Origin: Clostridia bacterium
Lineage (GTDB): Bacteria; Bacillota; Clostridia; Christensenellales; Aristaeellaceae
DNA length: 7,589 nucleotides
Reading direction: 5' to 3'
NCBI GenBank assembly: GCA_017412445.1
Contig: JAFPYA010000216.1
Span: 1 to 7,589, forward strand
Part shown: in pieces, positions 1-6,448 of the stretch
Numbering within the stretch: position 1 is the first letter of the stretch
How the letters are laid out: each line of letters starts with the position of its first letter
Made by a program: the position numbers and the translations under genes
The notes under the pieces: generated by a model
Told to the model about the DNA's origin: nothing
What the model saw: only the letters and a program-made list of their open reading frames with translations
Database searches by the model: none

Positions 1-964
1 CAGCGTTGAGGCGGTCGTTTATGGCCTTAATGTCGAGCAGCGGCCTCTCCAGCCCTTCCTTTAGCTGACGCGCGCCCATGGAGGTAAGCGGGTTGTCTGT
101 AACGCCCAGGAGCGAGCCGCGGCGGGATTTTTCGCGTATCGAGGATACGATTTCGAGGTTGGTGGCCGCCGCGCGGTCGAGCATCATGTAAGCCCGGTAC
201 TCGTAAAGCTTAAGCTGGTTTATGTGGTTAAGGGCGGTGCGCTGGGTTTCGTTGAGGTATTTCATAAGCGCGCCTGCAGCCTCGGTCATCTCTTTGGTCA
301 TGAGCGCGTCTTCGGGCATATTCGCTCCGAACTGCAATTTCACTATGCGCTTGCAGGTGCTCAGATCAAATTCGCTTACGTCACGCGCGCTGAATGCGAT
401 GCCGAAGCTCCGGCACAGATCCTCAAGCTCAGTGTCTGAACTGCTTATGATTTCGCTGGGCATTATGCGCGAAAGCTCGTCGCTCAGGTTGAGCCTTGAC
501 GTTTCCACAGCGTAGGCGAAAAACTCGCCTGTGGACACGTCGCAAAATGCCAGGCCGCACGAGCGCCTGCCCTTTTGAATTGAAAGAATGTAGTTTGCGT
601 CCTTCTCGCTGAGCAGTCCCGGCTGAGTGGCCGTGCCCGCGGTCACTACGCGCGTGACCTCCCTGTCAACGAGTCCCTTGGATGTGGCCGGGTCGCTCAT
701 CTGGTCGCAGATGGCGGCCTTGTAGCCCTGCTGCACGAGCCTTGCGATGTACGTGTCCACCGCGTGATAGGGCACGCCGCACATCGGCGCGCGCTCCTCA
801 AGCCCGCAATCCTTGCCCGTCAGGGTCAAATCGAGCGCCTTTGAAGCCGTTATGGCGTCCTCAAAGAACATCTCGTAAAAATCACCCACGCGGAACAGCA
901 GTATGGCGTCCTTGTTCTGCTCTTTAAGAGTCAGATACTGCTGCATCATTGCGCTTAAAGCCAT
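1..964 (-). CDS. mutS: DNA mismatch repair protein MutS, N-terminal 321 residues (3' end off window)
   Basis: MutS recognises base mismatches and small loops in newly replicated DNA and recruits MutL. I translated this frame by hand. It opens with MALSAMMQQYLTLKEQ and carries the mismatch-reading motif GDFYEMF at residues 27-33, with the wedge Phe29 and Glu31 intact. APMCGVPYHAVDTYIARL follows at about residues 59-76, typical of domain I. Domain II follows, and the LGVTDNPLTSMGARQL stretch near the window edge marks the start of the core/lever domain. Full-length MutS has roughly 850-900 residues, so the clamp, the Walker ATPase and the C-terminal part are missing only because the window ends. 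The ATG at 964 lies one base after the stop of the YlbF-family gene and has AAGGTGA six bases upstream. The family's common ICEQ..DP is ICDQMSDP here, a conservative change. mutL would be the expected next gene. Confidence 0.97.
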   Translation of the reverse strand, partial: MALSAMMQQYLTLKEQNKDAILLFRVGDFYEMFFEDAITASKALDLTLTGKDCGLEERAPMCGVPYHAVDTYIARLVQQGYKAAICDQMSDPATSKGLVDREVTRVVTAGTATQPGLLSEKDANYILSIQKGRRSCGLAFCDVSTGEFFAYAVETSRLNLSDELSRIMPSEIISSSDTELEDLCRSFGIAFSARDVSEFDLSTCKRIVKLQFGANMPEDALMTKEMTEAAGALMKYLNETQRTALNHINQLKLYEYRAYMMLDRAAATNLEIVSSIREKSRRGSLLGVTDNPLTSMGARQLKEGLERPLLDIKAINDRLNA

Positions 965-965
965 A

Positions 966-1376
966 TCAGTTCACCTTCGCCGAGCAGCTGCCGCAGCCTG
1001 CGCAGCCGCCGCAGCCCGCGCTCTCGTCGGACTCCATGTCGCCCGATACTATGAAATGCAGCACGCGATTCACCTGACCTATGAGGTCGCTGAACTCGCC
1101 GCGCGCCTTATCGAGAGCTGTTATATAGTCGTTCAGCTCCATTGCCTGCTTGCATTCGTCTATTTCGTTTGATAGTCTGGACACCTGAGCCCATTCCTTT
1201 TCGTTTGAGCTCATCAGCAGCTCCATTTGGTTTCTGAGGTCCATAAAGTGCTTCAAAAGCTCAGCGGCCTCTTTATTGTCCATGCATTTGGCCTCGGCCT
1301 GCTTTACGGCCTTATATTCGGGGCTGCCCAAAAGCGCCTCGGCCAGCTCTCTGGTTTTTGCAAATACTTCGTTCAT
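966..1376 (-). CDS. YlbF/YmcA-family (Com_YlbF) protein with cysteine-rich tail, RicA/RicF-like
   Basis: This is a 136-residue, mostly helical, charged protein of the YlbF/YmcA family. The helical part covers about residues 1-112, with the family-like opening NEVFAKTRELAEALLGSPEY and a KEAAELLKHFMDLRNQMELL helix. In Bacillus subtilis, YmcA (RicA), YlbF (RicF) and YaaT (RicT) form the Ric complex, which binds [4Fe-4S] clusters and guides RNase Y cleavage of mRNAs. The tail here has cysteines at 122, 125, 128 and 131, an exact CX2CX2CX2C in a Gly/Ala/Ser background, plus Cys31 and Cys75 in the helical part. A cluster-binding role is inference. By position between miaB and mutS it matches ymcA of Bacillus (ymcB-ymcA-cotE-mutS) better than ylbF. 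The start overlaps the miaB stop as ATGA and is preceded by GGGAG at five bases. A RicT partner is not in the window. Confidence 0.87.
   Translation of the reverse strand: MNEVFAKTRELAEALLGSPEYKAVKQAEAKCMDNKEAAELLKHFMDLRNQMELLMSSNEKEWAQVSRLSNEIDECKQAMELNDYITALDKARGEFSDLIGQVNRVLHFIVSGDMESDESAGCGGCAGCGSCSAKVN
971..977 (-). promoter_or_regulatory. Ribosome binding site of mutS
   Basis: AAGGTGA lies six bases before the ATG at 964, inside the last codons of the upstream gene. Together with the one-base gap between stop and start it supports the mutS start and suggests translational coupling. Confidence 0.7.
984..1013 (-). repeat. Nine-base periodic cysteine codons at the 3' end of the YlbF-family gene
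   Basis: On the coding strand four TGC codons recur every nine bases (1013-1011, 1004-1002, 995-993, 986-984), separated by pairs of Gly, Ala or Ser codons such as GGC GGC, GCA GGC and GGC AGC. This short in-frame repeat encodes the CX2CX2CX2C motif. The repeated unit suggests that the tail may have grown or shortened by slippage, which is inference. Confidence 0.6.
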
Positions 1377-2767
1377 GCCTGCTCCCGGATAAGTGTGCCT
1401 CTCAATGTGTTTTTGCCCGTACCCGTTATTTCTACGGACACGATTTTGCCTATAAGAGCGCTGTCGCCCTCAAAATTCACCATGTGGCCGCGGGGCGTTT
1501 TACCGCCTACGGTCTTGTCGCTCCTTGTCGACACGGCCTCGACCAGCACCTTTTGCGTTTTGCCCACCTGGGCTGCCAGCGCCGCGTTCGTATGCATCTG
1601 CTGAAGAACTATAAGCTCCTCTATCCATTTTGTCTTCTCTTCCATGCTCACGGGGTCTTCGTAGCTCGCCGCGAGCGTGCCCTTGCGGGGCGAATAGATA
1701 AAGGTGTACGCCGCGTCGTATTTCACCTCGTCCACAAGCGAAAGCGTCTTTTCGAACTGTTCGCGGGTTTCGCCGGGAAAGCCGACGATTATGTCGGTGG
1801 TGAGGCCGATTTCAGGGCAGACATCCCTGAGCTTCTTTACGGTGTCGAGATACTTCTCACGGGAGTAGTGGCGGTTCATTCGCCTCAGCACCTCGTCGTC
1901 ACCCGCCTGCACGGGCAGATGGAGCGCGGGCATAAGGTGCTTAAGGCTGCCAAAGCAGTTTATCAGCTCGTCGGTTATGTCCTTGGGATGCGAGGTCATG
2001 AAGCGCACGCGCTCTATGCCGATTTCGTCCACGCGCTTAAGCAGCTCGGCAAACGCGCTGCCTCCGCCCATGTAGGAGTTCACGTTCTGTCCCAGCAGTG
2101 TGACCTCGTTTACGCCCGCGTCCTTCAAGGCCGTGCATTCCTTAAGCACGTCCTCCATGTCCCTTGAACGTTCACGGCCGCGAACGTATGGCACTATGCA
2201 GTAGGTGCAAAAGTTGTTGCAGCCGTACATTATGTTTACGAAGCTCGAAATGCTGTTGTTTCTGGTCGTTGGCATTCCCTCGGGCACGCTGCCGTCGCTG
2301 TTCCATACCTCAAACACGCGCTCGTGATCGTATATGACCCTGAGCATGTATTCGGGCAGCTTATAGGCGTTGTGCGTGCCGAAAACCAGATTTATGAACG
2401 GATATCTGGCCTTGAGGCTCTCAGCTACGCCCTCCTCCTGCATCATGCAACCACATACACCGATAATCATGTCCTGCTTAAAGCGCTTAAGCTCCTTTAG
2501 CCATATTACGTTGCCGAGCGCCTTGTTTTCGGCGTTTTCCCTTACGCAGCAGGTGTTGTAAATCACTATGTCAGCGTCCTCGCGGGAGTCGGTCTTTTTG
2601 AACCCGCACAGGTCGAGCCAGCCGCTCATGGTCTCGCTGTCCCTCACGTTCATCTGACAGCCCATGGTGACTATGTGGTATTTTTTGTTTGTCCTCAGCG
2701 CGCTGAGCTTTTGGGCGCATTCGTACTGCGCCTGTATTTCCTCTTGAGGTACTTTCGTTGAAATCAT
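1373..2767 (-). CDS. miaB: tRNA-2-methylthio-N6-dimethylallyladenosine synthase MiaB
   Basis: MiaB is a cytoplasmic radical SAM methylthiotransferase that converts i6A37 to ms2i6A37 in tRNAs reading UNN codons. The 464 residues hold all three parts. The N-terminal MTTase domain has its cluster cysteines in TMGCQMN (Cys37), NTCCVRENAE (Cys73) and CGCMMQ (Cys107). The radical SAM core has CNNFCTYC at residues 183-190 (Cys183, Cys187, Cys190). The C-terminal TRAM domain spans about residues 398-464. Length and the QMN signature favour MiaB over MtaB or RimO. The 30-residue stretch before the MTTase domain is common in clostridial MiaB, so the ATG at 2767 is plausible; it has GGAG at six bases, just after the RNase G stop. 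The 3' end overlaps the YlbF-family gene by four bases (ATGA). Nothing looks broken. Confidence 0.97.
   Translation of the reverse strand: MISTKVPQEEIQAQYECAQKLSALRTNKKYHIVTMGCQMNVRDSETMSGWLDLCGFKKTDSREDADIVIYNTCCVRENAENKALGNVIWLKELKRFKQDMIIGVCGCMMQEEGVAESLKARYPFINLVFGTHNAYKLPEYMLRVIYDHERVFEVWNSDGSVPEGMPTTRNNSISSFVNIMYGCNNFCTYCIVPYVRGRERSRDMEDVLKECTALKDAGVNEVTLLGQNVNSYMGGGSAFAELLKRVDEIGIERVRFMTSHPKDITDELINCFGSLKHLMPALHLPVQAGDDEVLRRMNRHYSREKYLDTVKKLRDVCPEIGLTTDIIVGFPGETREQFEKTLSLVDEVKYDAAYTFIYSPRKGTLAASYEDPVSMEEKTKWIEELIVLQQMHTNAALAAQVGKTQKVLVEAVSTRSDKTVGGKTPRGHMVNFEGDSALIGKIVSVEITGTGKNTLRGTLIREQA
1382..1386 (-). promoter_or_regulatory. Ribosome binding site of the YlbF-family gene
   Basis: GGGAG sits five bases before the ATG at 1376, within the last codons of miaB. 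With the ATGA stop/start overlap it fixes the start and points to coupled translation. Confidence 0.65.
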
Positions 2768-2773
2768 GTATTT

Positions 2774-2777
2774 CTCC
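2774..2777 (-). promoter_or_regulatory. Ribosome binding site of miaB, directly after the RNase G stop
   Basis: GGAG lies six bases before the miaB ATG at 2767 and begins only two bases after the TGA of the RNase G gene (2782-2780). Its good fit argues that the short RNase G end is a settled gene boundary rather than a recent frameshift. Confidence 0.7.
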
Positions 2778-2779
2778 GC

Positions 2780-3916
2780 TCAATTTGTGCTTTCGTTTTT
2801 GCGTTTGCGCGTCATTTCCACAAGGTTCAGGGGCGTTATGTCTACTATCCTCAGGCGGTTTCTGTCCGCCTTTGCAAGCTCGCCCAGCTCGTCAAGCAGC
2901 GCCTGCCTGTCGGCCTTGTCGTTCATGTTTATAAAATCCACAACGATTATGCCGCCTATGTCTCTGAGCCTGAGCTGCCTTACAATCTCGCGGGCAGCCT
3001 CGCTGTTCACCTTTGAGATGGTGGCTCTGGCGTCCTTTTCGGATATGCATTTGCCGCTGTTTACGTCAATTACCGTCATCGCCTCCGTGCGGTCGATAAC
3101 TATGAAGCCGCCGCACTTGAGACGAACCGTGCGCTTTTGCGCTTCTGCCAGCCGGTCGTTCAAGCGGTAAACCGTGAAGACGTCGCTTGCCTCGATGAGC
3201 CTTATTCTGTCCGCAAGGTCCGGTGTAAAGAGCCTCGCGTGCTCCATAAAGCTATTATACAACATTTTTGAGGAAAAAACCACCTCTTTGAAATCTTCAC
3301 AGAAAATATCCCGCGCCGCCTTATATGTTATGCCGCTTTCATCCCTGAGCAGTGCCGGTGCGGTGAGGTGGTCGGCCCTTTGGAGTATGCTTTCCCATTC
3401 GTCAAGCAGACGCGAGACGTCCTCCGAAAGCTCCTCTTTTGCGCGGCCTTTGGCGTCCGTTCTGAGTATTATGCCCATCCCAGGGGGCTTGATTTCGGCG
3501 GCGATCTGCCTTAGCCTTGCCTCCTCCGTCTCGTCGTCCACTCGCTTTGAGACGCCAACGCTGTCGGAATATGGCATCAGCACGCAAAACCTGCCCGCAA
3601 GCTTTATGTCCGCGCTCACGACCACGCCCTTGTCGCCGCCAGGCAGCTTTGTGATTTGAACAATTATTTCCTGTTCGCGCCTGAGGTGCAGGCGCTTAAG
3701 CTCCTCGCCCGAGAGCATAGCGTTCTTTTCAAGGCCAATATCAATAAAGGCAGCCTCCAGCCCGGGCGACAGGTTTTTGACCCTGCCCAGGCAGATGTTG
3801 CCGTTTATTTGCGGTTTTTCGGGCGAGCCGCTGAGCAATTCCACAGGCTGCCCGTCCTCGAGCACACAGGCCTGTACCGCACCGCATCTCTCGCCTATTA
3901 TGAGCTGCTTAATCAT
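2780..3916 (-). CDS. rng: Ribonuclease E/G family endoribonuclease, short form lacking the zinc-link
   Basis: RNase E/G enzymes are Mg-dependent, 5'-end-sensing endoribonucleases acting in rRNA maturation and mRNA decay. The 378 residues contain an S1 domain at about 36-110 (GRVKNLSPGLEAAFIDIG at 44-61), a 5'-phosphate sensor region with Arg152-Thr153, and the DNase I-like catalytic part. The metal ligands are visible in VIDVNSGK (Asp284, Asn286) and VVDFINM (Asp327); their 43-residue spacing equals that of Asp303 and Asp346 in E. coli RNase E. The protein ends eight residues after VEMTRKR begins, so the CPxC zinc-link pair and the small C-terminal domain of the usual 400-500-residue RNase G are absent. 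The ATG at 3916 is four bases after the upstream stop and has no clear Shine-Dalgarno sequence, so translation may depend on coupling. CafA is an older name for the family. Confidence 0.93.
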   Translation of the reverse strand: MIKQLIIGERCGAVQACVLEDGQPVELLSGSPEKPQINGNICLGRVKNLSPGLEAAFIDIGLEKNAMLSGEELKRLHLRREQEIIVQITKLPGGDKGVVVSADIKLAGRFCVLMPYSDSVGVSKRVDDETEEARLRQIAAEIKPPGMGIILRTDAKGRAKEELSEDVSRLLDEWESILQRADHLTAPALLRDESGITYKAARDIFCEDFKEVVFSSKMLYNSFMEHARLFTPDLADRIRLIEASDVFTVYRLNDRLAEAQKRTVRLKCGGFIVIDRTEAMTVIDVNSGKCISEKDARATISKVNSEAAREIVRQLRLRDIGGIIVVDFINMNDKADRQALLDELGELAKADRNRLRIVDITPLNLVEMTRKRKNESTN

Positions 3917-3920
3917 CTGT

Positions 3921-4592
3921 TCAAACGCCGATTTCGGTTATGGGCTTGATTTTGCCGTCCCTGTCGGTTCCAAGCAGCTTAAGCCTTTTGTATCGGCAGG
4001 CGGGCGGCTCTATGCCGGCGATGTCGCTCAGCGTTTTAATAAGCAGGTCCGGCTTAAGCGTGTCCTGCTCGGTCAGCATCAGGCGGGCATAAAGCTTTTC
4101 GCCGTCAGTTGAGATGTCTATGCAGAGCTTTCTTACGTCCACTTCCCTCTCGCCCGATTTGGTTTTGCGTATACCCATAACGCTGTCCATGGCCTTGAAG
4201 CTTTCCGCCGCCTTGCAAAGCTCGGCATTGGAGGATTGGGGCATAATGACATAGTCCGCCATTTTGACCAGTGACATCATGGAGGGAAAATTGTCCTCGC
4301 GGAAAAGCACGTCCTTAATTGGCATATCCGGCGGCAGCGCGTCCCGCATGGTTTTCAGCGCAGTGTCCTTGTCTATGCTGCCCTCTATCCTGACCTCAAA
4401 CACCTCGTAGTCGCTTTCATGGCCCATGGCGAGCGCGCCCGCGATGGACAAAAGCGGATGGGGATTGAATCCCTTTGAAAACGCTATTGGCAGGCAGGTG
4501 CGGTTAAGCGCCCTCATCAAAAACCTTTGCAGGTCGAGGTGGGACACGAACCTCATGCGCCCCTCCTTGCCGTAAATGTAGACAAGCTTCAC
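3921..4592 (-). CDS. TIGR03936 family protein (DUF2344), radical SAM-associated
   Basis: This protein has about 223 residues and no established reaction. It belongs to the DUF2344/TIGR03936 family, which is found beside or fused to TIGR03960 radical SAM proteins; that gene is immediately upstream here. Family hallmarks are KEGRMRFVSHLDLQRFLMRA near the N-terminus and AFSKGFNPHP at about residues 37-46. No cysteine cluster, signal peptide or membrane segment is visible, so a cytoplasmic helper or substrate-binding role for the partner is a reasonable inference. Two GTG starts are possible. I chose 4592 because it gives a GTGA overlap with the upstream stop; GTG at 4598 adds two residues and overlaps by ten bases. 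A purine tract GAGGGGG at 4606-4600 could serve either. RNase G follows after four bases, a widespread neighbour pairing. Confidence 0.93.
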   Translation of the reverse strand: MKLVYIYGKEGRMRFVSHLDLQRFLMRALNRTCLPIAFSKGFNPHPLLSIAGALAMGHESDYEVFEVRIEGSIDKDTALKTMRDALPPDMPIKDVLFREDNFPSMMSLVKMADYVIMPQSSNAELCKAAESFKAMDSVMGIRKTKSGEREVDVRKLCIDISTDGEKLYARLMLTEQDTLKPDLLIKTLSDIAGIEPPACRYKRLKLLGTDRDGKIKPITEIGV

Positions 4593-6433
4593 ACGCACGC
4601 CCCCTCGTATCTTCTCAGGCCGCAGCCCTGACAGCCCTTGCGGCAGTCGGGAGTGATTTCGGCGCGACGGGCTTTTTCATATTCGCGCAAAAGGTACGCC
4701 TGACTCACGCCGCAATCTATGTGGCTCCAGGGCAGCACCTCGTCTGTCGGGCGCTCCCTGACGGTGTAAAAAGCCGGATCTATGCCTGCGTCCTCAAAAG
4801 CCTTTTCCCAGCCGCCCTTGTTGAAAAACTCAGTCCAGCTGTCGAACATGCAGCCGTTTTCTACTGCGTTTTTGAGTACCTCTGAAACGCGCCTGTCACC
4901 GCGCGAAAACACGGATTCCAGCTCGCTTACGTCCATTTCGTGATACTTGTAGTCCACGCCCTTGATTTTGTCCAGCTCGCTTTTCAGAAGCAGCTGCCTG
5001 TGGCGCACGGTCTCGCTGTCAAGCTGGGCGCACCACTGAAAAGGCGTCTGGGGCTTTGGCACGAACACAGACGCGCTCACGGTGATTCTGAGCCCCGGGG
5101 CGCGTTTTTCCTTGGGCACCGAGAAATAACACCTTCTGACCTTTGCTGCGAGGTCGGCTATGCCGAGTATGTCCTCGTCCGTCTCGGTGGGCAAACCCAT
5201 CATAAAGTAGAGCTTGACCGCGCTCCAGCCCTCGGAGAAGGCGTCCGTCACGGCGCGCATAAGGTCTTCCTCGGTTACGCCCTTGTTTATAACGTCCCTG
5301 AGCCTCTGCGTGCCGGCTTCAGGCGCGAGCGTGAGTGCGGTCTTTCTGACCTTTTGCGTCTCCTTGAGCGTATCCTTCAAAAAGGTGTCTATGCGCTGGG
5401 ATGGCAATGAAATCTTGACTCGCTTGGCCATGAATTTTTCGACCATCTCGTGCGCAAGCTCTGGAAGGCAGCTGTAGTCGCCGCTGGACAGGCTCATGAG
5501 TGAAATTTCGTCAAAGCCCGTGGCGTTTACCAGCTTTTCCGCAATCTCCATGAGTCTGTCTATGCTTCTTTCGCGCACGGGACGGTAAATCATACCCGCC
5601 TGACAGAAGCGGCAGCCTCTTGTGCAGCCCCTGAAGATTTCAAGCATTATCCTGTCGTGCACCACCTCGCCGAAGGGGACTATCAGCTTTTCGGGATAAT
5701 CCGCGGCGGTCAGGTCGTTTACGAGGGCTTTTTTTACGAGCCTCGGCGCGCCCGTGCCGCTCTTTGGCTCTATCCTCTTCACGGTGCCGTCATCGTTATA
5801 CTCAACATTATAGAAAGAAGGCACGTATGCGCCGTCCACTTCCTTCAGCGCGCGCTTCAGATACTCCTCCTTAGGCGCGCCCGAGGCCCTCCAGCTTTTG
5901 AACAAATCCACGCACTGGTGGATGGACTTTTCGCCGTCGCCCAAAGTGAACAGGTCCACAAACGGCGCCAGCGGCTCCGGATTAAACGCGCAGGGCCCGC
6001 CGCAAATCACGAACGGGCCGTCCTTTCTGTCTTTGGCGTAAAGCGGTATGCCCGCAAGCTTAAGGCTCCGCAGTATGTTGGTGTAGCTCATTTCGTACAT
6101 GAGCGTTATACCCAGTATGTCGAAGTCCTTTACGGGCGTGCGCGACTCCTGAGAAAACAGCGGTACGCCGTTTTCCTCCATCAGCTTCATCATGTCCGGC
6201 CAGGGGGTGAACACCCTTTCGCACCAGGTGTCGTCCCGCTTGTTCAGGGTATGATAAAGTATCTTCATGCCCAGATGGGACATGCCGATTTCGTATACGT
6301 CAGGAAACAAAAACGCGTATCTCACGTCAACCTTCGCGGCGTCCTTGATTACGCAATTATATTCGTTGCCGATGTAGCGCGAGGGCTTTTGCACAAGAGG
6401 CATCAGCTCCTCGATTCTTTCGCTTATGTTCAT
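4589..6433 (-). CDS. TIGR03960 family B12-binding-like radical SAM protein
   Basis: This 614-residue protein belongs to a widespread radical SAM family whose reaction is not established. The N-terminal part, about residues 1-200, is a cobalamin-binding-like region with FLFPDVYEIGMSHLGMKILY at 41-60, DILGITLMYEMSYTNI at 105-120 and CGGPCAFNPEPLAPFVD at 144-160; the B12-ligand histidine motif DxHxxG is not seen. The radical SAM core has EIFRGCTRGCRFCQAGMIYRP with the cluster cysteines at 270, 274 and 277. A C-terminal region ends in CRKGCQGCG, a second CX3CX2C (Cys597, Cys601, Cys604), plus Cys613, which could bind another Fe-S cluster or zinc. The ATG at 6433 has AAGGA at six bases and lies 15 bases after the DUF512 gene. 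The 3' end overlaps its TIGR03936 partner. A role in RNA or protein modification linked to the ribosome is often suspected from context but is only inference. Confidence 0.95.
   Translation of the reverse strand: MNISERIEELMPLVQKPSRYIGNEYNCVIKDAAKVDVRYAFLFPDVYEIGMSHLGMKILYHTLNKRDDTWCERVFTPWPDMMKLMEENGVPLFSQESRTPVKDFDILGITLMYEMSYTNILRSLKLAGIPLYAKDRKDGPFVICGGPCAFNPEPLAPFVDLFTLGDGEKSIHQCVDLFKSWRASGAPKEEYLKRALKEVDGAYVPSFYNVEYNDDGTVKRIEPKSGTGAPRLVKKALVNDLTAADYPEKLIVPFGEVVHDRIMLEIFRGCTRGCRFCQAGMIYRPVRERSIDRLMEIAEKLVNATGFDEISLMSLSSGDYSCLPELAHEMVEKFMAKRVKISLPSQRIDTFLKDTLKETQKVRKTALTLAPEAGTQRLRDVINKGVTEEDLMRAVTDAFSEGWSAVKLYFMMGLPTETDEDILGIADLAAKVRRCYFSVPKEKRAPGLRITVSASVFVPKPQTPFQWCAQLDSETVRHRQLLLKSELDKIKGVDYKYHEMDVSELESVFSRGDRRVSEVLKNAVENGCMFDSWTEFFNKGGWEKAFEDAGIDPAFYTVRERPTDEVLPWSHIDCGVSQAYLLREYEKARRAEITPDCRKGCQGCGLRRYEGACV
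4600..4606 (-). promoter_or_regulatory. Likely ribosome binding site of the TIGR03936 gene
   Basis: GAGGGGG lies in the last codons of the TIGR03960 gene. Measured from its GAGG core it is four bases from GTG 4598 and ten from GTG 4592, so it does not settle which start is used. Confidence 0.5.
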
Positions 6434-6439
6434 AAATCG

Positions 6440-6444
6440 TCCTT
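6440..6444 (-). promoter_or_regulatory. Ribosome binding site of the TIGR03960 gene
   Basis: AAGGA is six bases before the ATG at 6433, within the 15-base gap after the DUF512 stop. This gap is the longest in the window and is too short for a promoter or terminator. Confidence 0.75.
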
Positions 6445-6448
6445 AAAA

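Noticed and set aside
222..927. Several small plus-strand open frames opposite the left end of the window
   Set aside because: The minus strand here is an uninterrupted MutS frame with family motifs, so the plus-strand frames are shadows.
1358..2167. A 269-codon open frame on the plus strand, antisense to miaB
   Set aside because: It is also in register with the sense codons and gives a His/Arg/Leu-rich product with no recognisable motif. The miaB sense frame has all the expected cysteine motifs.
2780..2830. RNase G as a frameshifted pseudogene
   Set aside because: The frame is intact to the stop, the last residues still fit the family, and the next gene's ribosome binding site follows at once. 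No CPxC-encoding sequence is left in the 12-base gap. A short functional form is more likely.
6434..6448. A promoter or terminator between the DUF512 and TIGR03960 genes
   Set aside because: The gap is only 15 bases and is filled by the ribosome binding site; no hairpin or -10/-35 pair fits.
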